Origin: Piscicola geometra
Lineage: Eukaryota > Annelida > Clitellata > Hirudinida > Piscicolidae
Direction of reading: 5' to 3'
Length of the DNA: 64,000 nucleotides
Assembly: GCA_943735955.1 (NCBI GenBank)
Contig: OX030960.1
Span: 3,798,233-3,862,232 of the forward strand
Shown: in pieces, positions 1 through 14,600 of the stretch
Layout: every line of letters starts with the position of its first letter
Numbering within the stretch: the first letter of the stretch is position 1
The notes under the pieces: model-generated
Database searches by the model: none
Told to the model about the DNA's origin: nothing
The model's input: only the letters and a program-made list of their open reading frames with translations
Made by a program: the position numbers and the translations under genes

Positions 1-1240
1 CGTCGAATTTCATTGTTTCTATGAATTATAACATCTTATTATATAAATAGTTTCTTTATCTAATTATTTACTTTTTTCCGATAAATTTCAGTTGTACTAC
101 TAGTAATAATATGAAGAGTAAAAGTAGTATAAATATCAGCAGCAGTATTAGTAGTAGTAATAGTCGTATGCTCTAACTCCCTAAGCGGTGATGTGCGTTT
201 CGGAGACACAGATGTGCCTTTAAAGTATGCTTGCAACTACCAACAACCTCGCACACCTTCTATACCTCGTTTGTGGACTGGAAAAAGACTCTTAAAATTA
301 ATAGTAGTTTTGAATTTTTTACAGTTTTTACAATTTTTGGAAATAGTCATGGGTTAAAAGTATTTAAATGCTTCAAAGCCACTTTGTTTTTTTCTTTTTT
401 TCAGATAATTTTACAATTTTCTAGTATCCAGAAAGCTTTTGTTTTGACCGCAGCAAACTTGCAAATCAAAAATGACACTCATGGACACTCAAAACACCAA
501 TGAAACTGTCTGCTATAAACCTATCAAAACGATTGAAAAATAATATCTTCTATAAACCTATCAAAGCGATTGAAAAATAATATCTGCTATAAACCTTTCA
601 AATAGAGTTTTTCATAAAAAATAAAGGTAAAATAGGTTTTTATTACAATATCTTAAAACCACGTTTTTTTTTATTTTCAACAACATATACTTTTATATAA
701 TGAAAAAAAATATTGCATTTTTAAAAATGTATTTAGAATTTGTAAAGCGAATCTTCATTTTTCAAAAGTTTCCATCTTCTTTGTCATATTCCATCACACC
801 CACTTCTTTCAGTCCTCCTTCATTGATATTCCTTTCTTATTTTATCTCCCTAGTTCTATGTCTAAGCGTATTTTTACATAAAAATAGATATTTATATTTT
901 CCCAATAACCATTTTTTTCTTTCTTAATTTTTTTAAATTTTTGCTTAATTTTTCTTGCATCACACCGTTTTTTATCATCAATCCTAGAAAGTTCAACTTT
1001 ATGACTAATCATTTTTATATGAATTTTTAATTTCATAAAATACATCATAATTTAATTTAATCACATATAAAATTATATAAATCATTTCATTATTTTTTTA
1101 AACCATCGATACAACAAAATATATTCATTTTATAATCAATTAATCAATCCACAATCTTTTAGAAACACTAACAACACTCCAAACATTTACGCAAAGCATC
1201 AAACAATTATTTAAAAAATTACATTTTTCAAAACTCTTAC
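1..1240. other. AT-rich sequence left of the lectin exon; no gene identified
   Basis: No recognisable exon. A plus-strand stretch at about 90-230 has a good-looking acceptor and a short open frame, but it stops quickly and has no family resemblance. The stretch also carries the 37-bp tandem repeat at 510-601. Because the lectin gene runs leftwards on the minus strand, its downstream exons should lie here or beyond the window edge, but none could be identified. Confidence 0.5.
510..601. repeat. 37-bp tandem repeat, about 2.5 copies
   Basis: Units at 510-546 and 547-583 differ at two positions, and a partial third unit follows at 584-601. The shared core reads CTATAAACCTATCAAA. It has no coding content and lies downstream of the lectin exons. 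Confidence 0.8.
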
Positions 1241-2649
1241 CAGTTACACAGGTATACGCCACTTCGAGATATGAAATAAGTTCAGAGGGGCAAGAAGGAT
1301 CGATCAAGAGTCCATGGATGTCTGAGACGGGGAAGGCGCAAGATGCGAGACCCGAACATCGAGTGTCCAGCGCTTCCAAGACGTTGTCACCGCAGCCCAG
1401 AGACCCGTACGGAGTTTTAACGCACCTTGAAGAACAAAGAAGATGGATGAGTGAGGTGTGAGTCAGATGTGAGTGAGATGTGAGTGAGGTGTGAGTGGGA
1501 TGTGAGTGGAGTGTGAATGAGGTGGGAGTGGGGTGTGAGTGAGGTGGGAGTGGCATGTGAGTGAGGTGTGAGTGAGTTGTGAGTGACATATGAGTTTAAT
1601 GTGAGTGAGATGTGAGTGGGGTATGAGTGAAGTTTGAGTGGAAGGTGGAAGAAAATGAAAATTCTTAGATAGATGGTTGATGAATTAGAAAATGTTGAGA
1701 ATTTGTAAAATGTAGATTAAAATTTATTTTAATAACTCAGTTGACTTGAAGAAATTTATAAAAACTTCTATACATATCTATTTTTTTTAAATATCATAAA
1801 CATGGAAAAACAATTTCGATAAGTTGAAGGTATATAAATTAATTGAAATTTTCATTAAAATGGAGAAACTCATTCGGTAATAAGTAAAAAAGATTGAGCA
1901 AACTACAGTTGAAATGGTTTCGTTCAACGATTGAGCCTTTGGCAAACTTTGCCTAAAAGTCTTCATTAATTTGGTCATTGTGAAATTTAAAACACAATTA
2001 ATCTTAGGCTTACTGGCTAAAGCTTCGGGCATCTAGATTTGAAAGCGTTTTATTCGAATTTAAATTAATAAATATTTTAATTCCGTTGATTCAAACGTTC
2101 TCCTGATTTCAAATGAAAGATTACCAAGTTAAAATACACAGACGAAAATCTTAATGTTTCATTTCTTTTACTTAATGAAAAATTTGTAAAAAACACTTTT
2201 AAAAAATATGTTCGTGCTTCATACTTAGTTTTTTTCGTGTAGCTTTCCACTCGTTTTGTCATTTAAACACTTCAAATATTATAATTTTAACAACTTTTAG
2301 GTAAAAATATTTAAAAGATTAAATTTCTCTGCACTAAAATAAACGCACTAATAACTTATTTTTTATAAAAAAAACCCGAAAATAATAGTAACTATAATTT
2401 AAAATCTAGTAAACAATTTAAAAATTATAAAATGAAAACAAAATAAATTCAAGTTAGGGATAGAAAAGAATAACCTGCCAAGCCTCATGCGACCGTATAG
2501 AGCTCTGGTGGTGAGGATGACCTGATTCGGCAAAAGACATTTGGCTTCAAAGGCTTCTCGCTCACAAGCTTCTTCACCTTCGAATTCATCTCTCAGCATC
2601 TCACTCATTCCATCTCCTTCACCTGCTCCACCAGCGTGTTCCAGGTCGT
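1241..2649 (-). CDS. SUEL-type (galactose/rhamnose-binding) lectin domain protein, partial: two exons
   Basis: Two minus-strand exons, 2475-2649 and 1241-1425, join in phase (AG|G, giving Arg) to make 360 bp encoding about 120 residues. The first carries an acidic Gly/Glu-rich linker and then the start of a SUEL/Gal_Lectin domain (ACERE, then ALYGR, matching the family's AxYGR). The second carries the C-terminal half with its Cys pattern: LGCGDN, RCSGLASCAF, DPSC, and the closing YLEVAYTC. Both donors are GT (GTTATT and GTAAGA). The exon set is incomplete: the upstream exon ends in phase 1 and the downstream exon continues after TG|GTAAGA. Proteins with this domain include EVA-1C, latrophilins and secreted rhamnose-binding lectins. 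With no signal peptide or membrane segment visible, I cannot say which type this is. The acidic linker before the domain implies further N-terminal sequence. Confidence 0.85.
1437..1645. repeat. Degenerate 10-bp minisatellite at the 3' end of the lectin intron
   Basis: About 20 imperfect units of GTGAGTGAGR(T) type on the plus strand, so CACTCACACY in the sense of the lectin gene. The array sits immediately before the acceptor (CTTCAAG at 1426-1432) of the second lectin exon and supplies a pyrimidine/CA-rich stretch there. Confidence 0.85.
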
Positions 2650-5600
2650 CTGAGGTGGAAGATGCATGTTGTTAAGGGTGTTCAGCATTCTCACACGAGT
2701 GTTCAGTGGACAATACCAGTACTGTCGTTTTGAAGTTCATCAACCTTTATATACTTTTGCTCTAGCATGGGTCTTTGGGATCGTTTTTTTTATTATTTTA
2801 ATACTTTAATTTTATGTTTTTTTATATATTTTTCAAGTTTATACATCTTTTTTAATGAATGCCCCCTTTAACCACTTTTGATGAATATTTACGAACATTC
2901 ATTTATATCTTATTATTTGAAACTATAATTGTGGTTTATCTTATATTTAATCAATTGAAAAAAGTTGATGCATTGCACGGTATCGTTATTTATTGACGGA
3001 AGCTGCTAGAGTAATTGAAATGATAAAATACACAATAAGATATATCAAATAACATTCGGAGAAATGATTCAACAAAGAAATATCATTCTTTTTTCTCATA
3101 AAGTTCGTGGTTCTTCTGGAGCATCGATGCATTGAGGCAATAGGAAGAATCGAAACCACTCTAGTGGGATAAACGCTAAACGTTTTTCGCTAAGTTATTC
3201 CACCGCTCTTTTATTTTATAAAATTGAAATAATGTAGAAAAGATTTTAGAAAATATTTAATTAAGGTTTGCGTTGGTGTTGATGTATTTAAAACTTTAAA
3301 AAAACATTTTTAAAAAACCACAACTTAACTATATTAAATTATTTTAGATGAATTAAAAGATTGGCAGAGTGAAAGAAAGATGAGATAGTTTAAGATGCCG
3401 TTTGACGAAGCTGGAAGTGGCGTAATGAAGTGGGGGTGGATATACTGAGTGGAAAGTGTTATTTAATGGCAAGATGTGCCAAATGCATGGGCATGCTATC
3501 GCAATAAAGTGCCAGATATTATTGAAAGTGACCGCTTATTTCTTTATTAGGCCGTTTGTATGTGCGAGCACAGAAAGGCGAGAGAGAGGCCCGTAGAGAT
3601 ATTGTCACTCGGTCAAATGGACCCGCAAATCAAGGCGAGATGTTCTTTCGATTGATATTAATGTCAAATTTAGCGATTGCATTATTCAATTAAACTGTCG
3701 CTTTCTTTCTTATCGCAAATAGCTTTCCTTTTTTTCATCTTCTCGAATGCTTTTTGTTTCTCGATACTTTCTCGCATGGGTGTTTGTGATGCTTCCATGT
3801 ATGTTTTATGGCCTTTTGAAGCAGAAAGGTACTTTGAATCTCCACTGTACTTAGTATTCGCCTGGATCGCATCCCACATTAATATGCGTGCAGACAAATC
3901 ATTTCCATTATGTGCCTTCATACATTACCTCCATCCTAGCAAGTATTCTGTTGTAATTTAGTGCAAGCACTTAGAGATGCTGTCTAATAAGATAATGCTT
4001 TCTCCTACTTCGGAAAAAGTTTTATAAAGTAACTTTTCTAATAACGATGAAGCTTAGCATTCGTGGATTAATTAAAATCCTAAATTAAGGATGTATTTTT
4101 CAAAATGATAGTATTTTCAGATACTTTTATGGCTATTTTAGAGGTCTTTTAAGATAGTTTATGTTTTAGTAACAGAAGGGTAGATGCTTGGATTTGAATT
4201 TTATGTCAACTAAAGCCCTTAGTTCCGAAGTAAAATTAAAAAAATAATTGGAATACAGTGGATAAAAATAATATTAAAAACATAAAAAATACTACAACTT
4301 ATCGTCATCAAAAATATGTAGCCACGTTCTTTCAATTTTTAAAATATCTGAAACTTTCAAAAAATTTGAATTTTTTAGAATCAACAAATGTGGAAAGTTT
4401 ATTGTGACATATAAAACTTCAAGAACATATCCTAAGAGAAGCCATATAAAAGTCTTTAAAAACTGCCTAAGTGACAATGAGATAGTTCAAAGGAATACAT
4501 GTTTTTTTTATTTAAAAAAATTAAAAATGTCTCAAAGAAAGACAATGTTGCGCATGCACTGGATTCTAATAAGTAAATCTCCGGCAAAAATAAAATTATA
4601 AAAGATAATTTAAAATCATATTTGCTTAAATCAAGTTATTTTTCTCAAAGTTTTTCAAAGATCATGCGGCACATTTGACTTTATTAGAACATTCTGAGTA
4701 TGAAATTGTGTATCATGTTGATTCTAAAACATCCATTCTCAATCCAGTTCGCCCTGTCACTTGGTGTTCCAGCCGGCCCTACTCAGAAAAAAGTCGTGTG
4801 TTTTGTGTCTGAATAGAAAAAAAACTATTCACTGCTTTAAGTTCATGGAAAAAATAGTTTTCAATAATCGATGGCTCACAGTTAACAAAATGTCAATGAG
4901 ACCAATGAGTGGCTTTATTATAGGCATGGTGTGTTGTATTTGTTGTAGTTGTAGTATAAGTATCCAAACTCGAAAAGTCTATTTTGATACTTTCTATGTT
5001 ACTAAATAATAATAAATAAATTTCTTTAAAGACTTTTACTAATTTTTCGATAAATAGTTTAGTAAAAATTTACCTTTCTGAAGAAATAGAGTTGATTTTC
5101 ATTTTTAAATCACTTTTAAATAAGACAAAAGATTTTTTTAAAAATTGATAAATATGATGGAAACTTTCGATTACTATAATTAATAATTAAGCGATTAAAT
5201 TAAATACATAACCAAGAGATATTGAAGCTCGCTCGGATTTACACCACGGTAGAAGTATTCGGGGTAGTATTGTATTAAAGAAAAGAGAACTTGAATTGAA
5301 ATCTATAAAAAGTCTTCTTATGACTTGGCTCTTAAGTATAAGTTCTTTTAAGTATTTTCCACAAATAATTATCTTTTTTATAGCGTCCATTTATTTAATA
5401 ACTTGCATTACGACCAATTTTGAGTCCAAAGTTATAGCAGCCTTCATAATGACGCTTTTCCAACAATTCATATTAAACTAAGTTTAAATAAGTGAACTCT
5501 TTACATAAGTATACGTACGACTGAATTATTTTCTCATGATTTTTATAGATTCTTTCCAAGAACCATTTAGTATTAGATACTAGGACATTGGCACTTTTTT

Positions 5601-8600
5601 TTAAATATGCATGAAAAATATTCGTTTTATTTTAGAATTATGGTCAAATAAAGATACGCTGTATTGGACTTCCATTGGAAAGTTCTTGAAAAGTTTGTAA
5701 CGTTTGAGAACACGAAGCAGTTTAACCCGTCAAACATTTATACATTTTTAATGTAAGAAACGGGGGCAATTTTAAAACTTGCTCCAAAGCTGGGAGAATC
5801 TTTTACAGCCAACTTTAATATCGTCTTTTATTGTAAGAGAAACTTTACTTCGAATAAAATGTTTTTAAATGAACAATCTCGCTTCGGCTTCAAATGCCCA
5901 TTGACTTGGCTTTTTGTTTCTTAAATTTTTTTAATGTTTCAAAATACTTTTAAAAATTTTCAAACTTATCAAATATAACCAATCATTTAAATCTAAAAAT
6001 ATTGAATTTTAACACTAGAATTTTTCACAAATTTTTTTATTATTAGAAAATAATAAAAAAAGTTTAAAAATCTTGGTCATCTTCTGACAGCGAAAATTTT
6101 AGCTCTTTCAAAGCTCATCAAAGCAGCACTTGGAAACCAAACCACCCTCCCTTCAATAAATTCACGCCTTCGAACTTGAAAGAGGTGATTTATGCGCAAG
6201 CAGGGGTGTGTTTAAGGGAAGAACAGGTGAAATATCGACAGAGATGATATGGTGTGTGCGGGGAGAAGCGAGGGTGGAGCTGTGAATGTCGAATGAAGGT
6301 CAGTGTGAAAAGAGAATTGGCGTATGAGAGAATACGATGAAAGTAGTTTGAAAAGTGAGAAAAGACACTAGTGCAAGTTCAGAGTGGCTCTGAGTCGATG
6401 CTAAATGCACAGTAGCTCGTTGCAGTCTCCGAGTCCTAATGGGGCACAACAAGGGTTGTCAGAAACTGAAAAGTGGGATTATTAGTGCCTTGAGTGCGAT
6501 ATGAATGGGTGCGTTGGAAGCATCCCAGCTGGTATTCACAGTCTAGTCCAATGAAAAATTGAAAAGTGATTAGATTTTAGAGTTTTGATTTTATATAATC
6601 TTGAAGCTACTACTATGGAAATTAAAAAGGATTTTTTAAAGAAATAAGTGGATTTACATCTGTTTTTCTAAATCTGTTGACTTAAAAACATCAATTAAAA
6701 CTGACGGTTCATCTAGTGATTTTCTTTTCATTTTAAGACAATTTAAAATGGCTTAGTTTCTATCTAATACATTTTTAATTGCACTTGTGTTTCAAAAATA
6801 TCATTGATTTGATAACAATTACAAACTTTTCTATGTTTTTACAACTTTAACGTAAGCATCTATTCATCTAAAGTAATCAGAACTTTTAAACTAAAGCTAT
6901 CGATAAAAACCTGAAAGAAAATAGGTTGTTTAATTCAAAGAGCGAGTTCAGATGATGGATACAGTGCGCAGTGTGGGTTCAAGCGAAGTTCTATCAATAG
7001 CGAGTGATGTATGAAGGCAAGAAAGGGAGAAAAGTTCCAAAACAAAATCAATTTCAAAATTAGTAATTGGATTTTAGAGATAAATTTAATTAAACACTTA
7101 TACTCGAAGAGCTGGTCAAATTCAAGTGCTCAGATCATTTATTTGGTGAGTTTAAGTTGATCAACCTTAACGCCCTTCATTAATAAAAAGAAGATTTTAT
7201 TAAATATTAAGATTTTTGAACTTAAAGAAAATTAAAAAAATTATTTTAAATTAGAAAAATTAACTTTATTCTTTTAAATATTTTTAACAGCTAGTTTAAC
7301 AGGAAGTTTTGTAAATGTAAACTTTATTTCGGAATAGATATTTCCTCTATTCAATTTGAAAAAACATTGATTAAAAAACATGAGTAATAAACCTTTTTGC
7401 AAATTGTAAAAAATACTATCACAAAATTGTCTTCGAAGCTTTGTTTGTAAGTACCAGTCCGATGTGATTTATCTTATATTTTGGTATAAAACTTCTTTAT
7501 TCGTGTCATAAATTCCATCGTATCTATTCAAAAAATTCTATGCTTTTGGCTCAAACTTTCTTAACACTGTTTTGGTATGAAACAGTTTATTACAATTTCA
7601 TGCAAGCGGTCTCACAAAAACAACGATAACTTGTTAACGATTCACCATTCACACAACTGAATGCCCATGCCATCATAAACAAACAATCTTCTTCAAAAGT
7701 TTGTATTTAAGTTAAGCAAATAGATGGGCATATAAATCTTTCTAGGAATTATTGAGTGCTAGAAATTGAAATAACCAAGTTTAGTGCGATGACCAAGAGA
7801 GAGGAAGACGACTGAATACGTCTTTATAGATTCCTAAAGTTTTAGTGTGTATTACTTTTAGTTGCTGAGGATCCAGACCACTTTCAAACGTTTGGCGTGA
7901 CATAGGAATGTTTCAAACGTGCTTGTGTTCAAGTAATGGTTCGGGTCAGAGAAAATGCGAGTTCATTTTGTTTTCTGCCAATCTAATGTTGCTATGTAAG
8001 AGTATTCATAGCTGAAAATCTTCCCAGTGGTGAACTTAAAAAAATATTTTAAAGCCTTCACACATCTATCGCGCCATCCACATAAAACCACACTCTTTTT
8101 GTTTTCATGCACGAACAAATATTTGAAAATAGAGATCTTTTAAAATCCGAATTCATGTGTTGGTTGAAAGGGTATTCAGTAATGACGATCGACAAGCGCT
8201 CTGAGGCACAATTTAAAACATTTTTCATTCAAGGCTCGAATCCTTCAATTAATTCTCAAATTCATTGCTTTTTCCCTTCTGAACTAGCGTAAATAGTTGC
8301 TTCCACAGCACCTTCCATTCTCCATGAGTTTTTCCTTCACAACTTCTACTTTCGCATCCATCTTCGGTCAGCCATTTCTCGTGGCCCATTCATCATAAAG
8401 TGCTTTTTCAGTGTGTTTTGCATGCAAATTGATATTTATATCACCAGTTCCCGATCGCCGGTTCGCAAACTTTTCGTTCAACCGCACTTATTCAATCGCA
8501 TAAAGCTCATGCACTTCATTAAATTATCCTCTATTTTTCAAATAAAAATATCTATTCTTTATGAAATTTTTGTATTATTTTGAAATTTTTATGAAAAAGA

Positions 8601-11600
8601 GTTTTTGAACTGTTCGAAACTATTTTCTTTACATATTATTTATATGTCAGACGACACAAATGGTCAGCTGTAAGTTGGAAATACTTTTGTGTTTATTAAA
8701 ATTTTGCTGAAATGGAAAGACGTGAAAGTCCAACTGACAGAAATATTAAAAAAATATTCACAAAAAGGTTTTTCAACCTAAATTGTAAAAAAACTTGAAT
8801 AAAAGGACAAATTGTATAATAATATTCTTATTAAACCAGCGATATTTCGCTAAATCCCATCATTTTTCATACTTTCTCCAAAACTGTTCGACATATTTTG
8901 AAATTTATTGCCCAAAAAAACACCTATAAATAAAACGAAACGACAAAACCTACAATGTAATAGATGAGTCTTATCTATGCGACCTTTCTAATAAATTGAT
9001 ATATAATGCAACCCCTTTTCTTTCCATTCTTTTATCCTTTTAAATTTATGCGTTTTCTTGATTCAGAAAAGTTATTCAACGACGATTCAAGATTTTCTAG
9101 ATGTTCTTTACATGAAAGCATGTATGTAGAAGATTAAGTTATGGTGCATCTATTGTGGATGAAAGTTCTACTGGCGATTATACATTCCCTAGAACCTTCA
9201 AAAGCCAAAAGCCATTTCCAAGGTTCTTTGCCTTTTCTTTTCACGGCAAAAAATAAAATTTCAAACGTTTAAGAATACTTTTCAAATTGAAACTTACACC
9301 TTTTTATTTATATTTATTATTCAAATTAGATAATTATTTAACGTTTTTATTTAAATTAAAAAAACGTTTGCTATTCATAGAAGGGCACGAGACCAGTGTT
9401 TTAAAAGTTTTTTGAAAAATTTTTGTGAATGAATTTTAAAGCTCATTCGCATTCCAGCAGTAACCTTTTCGACGTCATATTACCGATTACATCGCTTGAA
9501 ATTCATTTGAGCGTTTCACTTTTTCACTATTTGAAATTTTTCAGCTACGAACACAATTTTTTATTTTTAAAAAATCTTAATATTATAATTTTGGTTTAAA
9601 AACTATTATTAAAGTTTTTTAAGTATGATTCGAAAAGATATGAAAAGCTTTTAAAACTAGTATAAATAATTTTTAGAAACGAATAAAAGTGTCTCTTCAA
9701 ATAATTCAAAACTATATTGTTTCCAAATAAGTAGGTATGGGTTTAATTACATTAAAAATATGACAGCTCAAGAAAATGAAAGTTGATTTTATCAAGTTTC
9801 TTTACATCGTTCTTGAATTGCTCTTTTAGCCTCATCAAGCTTAAATCTCACTTCCCGTTTTTATCAACAGTTCTCATCTCTCATTCAAACAATGTGACAT
9901 TTATTGAAAAAAGTAATCTCAAAGTTGTAGTTTGAAAAGCAGATACGCAGAAACATGCAAAGAAAGAAGAGTCTGCATACTTTTAGCGGCCCGGAGGGTC
10001 ATCCTAAAGTGATTGTGGACGCAGAATGCATGATTTGAGAGACCGGGAAAACTGAAGCAGGCCTTAATGCATGCTTTACGACTCGACACACTCTTTCTTC
10101 AAACTTATACATTTCTATTCTCATTTTATGTTTCTTTTTGTAAATTTTAAGTTTTATTTGATTTTGCTTTATTGCCAGTTTTGCTCATTTTTTCTTTCGT
10201 CTATGTCACGTTTTGAAAATTAGCCCATATTGCTTTCTAGTTTTTTCTTTAGCTTTTTCCCATTCCATGTATTTTTTTTATTGATTATATATTATTTTTA
10301 TTTTAAAAATTTAGTCAAACAGTTGCTTAAAAATATTTCGTTTAACAAATGTTCCGACCCATATGAAAATTCTGTCTGTTCGAAACTGATACTGTGCTTT
10401 AAAAACTTTGAGATTAAGTTTTCAATGAATTTTTTTTCACTCTAATCAAAACTCTCTTTTAGTGCACGATTTTTGATTAAAGTAAAAAATTTAAAATTTC
10501 TAGATACTTTAGTTTAAAGTTTCTAAAATTTGTGCCATTGTCAAACGGGCTGCTTTCTCATATACACATTTGTTTTCTTCATTCACACTTGTAACAAAGT
10601 TTCTTTTTCAATTTTAAAATATTAATTTTACCGAAAGTATTAAAATTTAATCGTGAGAAAATTAATAAAATATTTGAATTTAATCTTTTAGTTTTTTCAT
10701 TTCATTACTTTGAAGTTTAAAAAGTGTAACTAATTTAAAGTTTAAAACTAGTCTAGTATTCGCTGTAAATTAATGTTAAACTGCCAAATTACAATCCTAT
10801 AAATTCAAAAATCGATGAAAAGCTTCTCAGAAAAGAGTTTCAAAAAATAAAGTGCGCAAAAACTGTTCTAGTAATTTCCAATTAGCGAAAAATAAACTTA
10901 ATAAACGTTTTGAAAAGTTTAAGAGGAAAACAAATTGACTTGGAAAAGCTATTTCGATGTTTCAAATGACAGTTTTTTGAAATAAAACTTTCTAATTTGA
11001 AAGGAAATATAAATACATTCAAACTAACAAATTTTATTTACTGATGTTTTGCACAAAAGTAATAAAAGACATACAACACACATTCTTATGCTTTTCAAAC
11101 CCAGTTGAATTTCATTTTTCTTTAGAGCGTTAGTTCTCGACTAGGCGCAGCTTTGCTTGCAAAGCTTTTTAAATTAAACAAATTTTATGACATTTTTAGA
11201 AACGTTTTTTTTGCAGTTTTGACAAATAAAATGGAAATTTGTGAATTCATCAAAGCTTAAATGATTTTTTATCCAGTCTTTCCTCACTTTTAGCCATGCT
11301 CAATGAAGATTATTTAAACACACTGTATCTAGTTAAGCTACTAAAAGGTTGTACAACATTTTAAAAATGAATGACAAAGGTTTTTCGAATAAATCAGTGT
11401 TATACGCAGAAGAGAAAACAAATCAAAGTTTTGGAATACTATTTCATATAAATTTAAAAGTGAAGTATTTTCTAGGAAATATAGTTAAATACAGACGCAG
11501 GAATGAGTGTAAGAGAGATTGAGAGACGGATGCCTGGATGATCAAAAGGTGGAAAAGAGGAGCGGTGTACGGCAAGAACCAATTGATCAATCAGAGGCAA

Positions 11601-14600
11601 GCGAATCACGCGATGAAACTTAATGCCCGCTCCAGTCCTCCGAGACGCCTGCTTTATTTAACCTTGTTCCACTCTCGTCACTCAGACATTAAAGATCTAT
11701 TTATCCACATGAATTCAATCTAACTGATTTTGCTCTAGAGGTTCTACTAGTCGTTCCACTAATAGTTTGTTTGCGTATGTCTGGTACATTTAAGTTGAGT
11801 TATACATTGAGAGTATTTTCGTTTCACATTTCTTTTCAGGGCTTGTCCCACTAACCAGTCCAATTATATTTGTGATCGACAGAAAAAATAGCGGTTCCAC
11901 AGCACAATAAATGCCATAATAAATAAATAAATTCTTTTAAAAGCCTAAACGTTCCTTCCAAAGAATAATGCTTTTTTAGGCTGAACAATCTTTCGCTGTT
12001 GAAAATAGCTTTTAAAGCATCCGCAGTGGGAGCAGTTTTAAAAGATTTAACTTCTTGTACTAAATGACCAAATAATTTTATAAACAAGTTTCCAATAGAC
12101 TGTGACTGCCGCTCTTATCATTAAAAAAAATCTTTTCTGTTTTTATTTTTGAATTTTTCCATGTAAGGTCTTTTTAACTTTTGAAGCAAGCAGATGGAGC
12201 ACAAAATAAATGTTAAAAATACAATTTTTTTGATATTTTAAATCTTATTGTAGTGGTTTAAAAATCTATTATTTAGACAACCAAATTTTGTCAAAGCATA
12301 AAACTGCTTCTGTTTTCAATTTTAGAGAAATCTTTTAAACTTTTGAGATGGAAAGCTGACGAAGCTTCGAAAGTTAATATAAAAATTTCAGTTTTCCTAT
12401 GTCAAAGAATAAAAACTAAGAATTAATATTTTTTGTAAAATAAATAAATTAAAATAAAATAAAAGTGTATGGAACAATTCTCAAAGGAAGACAATGGATA
12501 GGATAAAGTGAAAAAGCTAGAAAGAAGTTGACGCATGAAGTCATTTTAATTGGAATTCTTGAAAGGTACCGCTGCAACTATTCCAGATTTTTGGCTTTTT
12601 GAAAAAACTTTAATCTATTTTTTTGTTGGTTTTATAAAAAAAATTTTTTTTACTTTTTAAACAAAATATTTTTCAAGATGAGTTTCAGAGCAGCTTCACA
12701 TCTTCACTATTTCTGTATTCTTAAACCATTAAAACGAATGTAAAGACAACCAATGCGATAGATTAATTGAAAAAATTCTTGCAGCTGGGACGTTCAAAAA
12801 TGGAAATGTAAAAAATGTGCAAAATCGTTTGTGGCTTAACCTTTTAAATATGCATTAATGGATCTAAGAGTATTTAACGAGCGTGTCTACCCATAAAAAG
12901 ACCGGATTAATTATTCAAAATATATATTCATTTCGAATTTATTTTCTTTTAAACACGAAATAAATTTCAAACAAAACTTAAAGAAAAACTGTTTACTCTT
13001 TTATGCAGTTATTCAGCTATCAAATAGCATGATATATTCCCAGCCAGTATGCTTGGCAACTCAACTCTGTTATTGAAAGCATTCACTACAAAAACAAATT
13101 TTCAAAAAGCTCATTTACTGCCATTTATTATTTTCCTGTCGCCTAATTTTTCATTGTTTTATGAATGCTAGACTGGACACCCGCCCAATAAATCACTAGC
13201 GATACTTTAAACACACACCTCTCTGGTTCTTGAAACCATGGCACTACCCAAACAAAAAATCCATCATGCTTACCAAGGTGGCAATCTTCAACACGCTGCC
13301 TTCATGTGAGTCCCTTTTGTGTGCCTTAGTGCTTTTTTGGCATCTTTTCCATTATGGATGTAAATTCTTTTCATTTCAACCTTTTTCTCACTTTTGGCTA
13401 ATTTACAAAACGTTTCTTAATAAATTGGTTGTCGTTTTAATTTGCATGGGCTTTTGAATTGGCTCATCTTTGTGGTCGAATATAACAACATTTGAGTTTG
13501 TCAGATGGATGAAAAACATCTCAAAAAATTTTCTAAAAAAACTCTGCCAACTCAATTACTCTCAAGATTGAACAGAAAAATAGCTATTCGGACTTGTCTC
13601 ATTAGGGTGGCTGCAGTGCTTCATCTCAGTGATTCGTGTCTCAGCTACCCATGCTGGAAGTGTGTGTGAGTAACTGTTATTTATGCCAATATTTGCGTTC
13701 TTTTTTTAATTAACATAAAAACTCGAGGCTTTTTCCGTCACTATAAATAATACTGCGTCGTTGGCAAAGAAAGATAACCGCCGGAAAAATGAAGATGGTT
13801 GATGAATAAGCAAGCCAGCCTTCCAATGAACACGCATCCACACAAACACAAACACAAACCAAAATAGATAAAAAATAGTTCAAACACTATTTTATTTATA
13901 ATTCAAGAACCACACGATGAATTTCACATTTAAGTGAATAAAGTCTTTTTGCATTCAACTTAATATTAACATAATACACGTTTTTATATTTTCAATATTT
14001 ATAAGTGTAACGAAATACAATGGAGTTAGTGGGAAAAGTCTGACAAAAGTGGAGTGGGTGAAAGGAGGTGGGGGATAAGAGTGATGGATCGGGGCAGACA
14101 TTGTTAGGCTTGGGCAGCGTAATGAGCACTGACGCTGCATGATCAATAATCCGCTGATGAGCGAGCCATCTCTGATTGGTTTGCTCAATTCTTAAGAAAT
14201 AAATTAATTTTTTATTTGAAATATGAAATCATTAATTTTTTATTTAGATAAAGTTTGCTTCTTTTTATGAATAATGTTAATTGGAATATTCTTTTTCTCA
14301 GCTTTCTCGTTTATTTAATATGAACATTAACAAGTGTTTTCATTTCTATTACACAAACTTCAAAATTTTGCATTGCTAATTTAATTTTTTTTGAAGATCT
14401 AGGTACTAAAAAATATTTTGTTTATATAAAAAATTGTTTTCTTTACTTTCTGTGCACACAAAAAACCGGAGCATATTATTTGTTGAACTACTTTTTAAAG
14501 GCTTTTCCACATATTTATCATCGTTTCTTTATGGTGACAGAAGCTTTAAAGTAGACTGAAAAGCGCCAGTATAACCGCAGTGAGAACATCAATTCATCAG

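Noticed and set aside
90..240. Possible plus-strand exon after a good acceptor
   Set aside because: The frames stop within about 30 codons or have no family resemblance, and no partner exon was found.
3677..3961. Overlapping frames on both strands in the desert
   Set aside because: No recognisable family, no splice context, and the openness on both strands suggests composition rather than coding.
8225..8262. tRNA-like T-arm (GGCTCGAATCC)
   Set aside because: The upstream sequence cannot form the D and anticodon arms or a matching acceptor stem.
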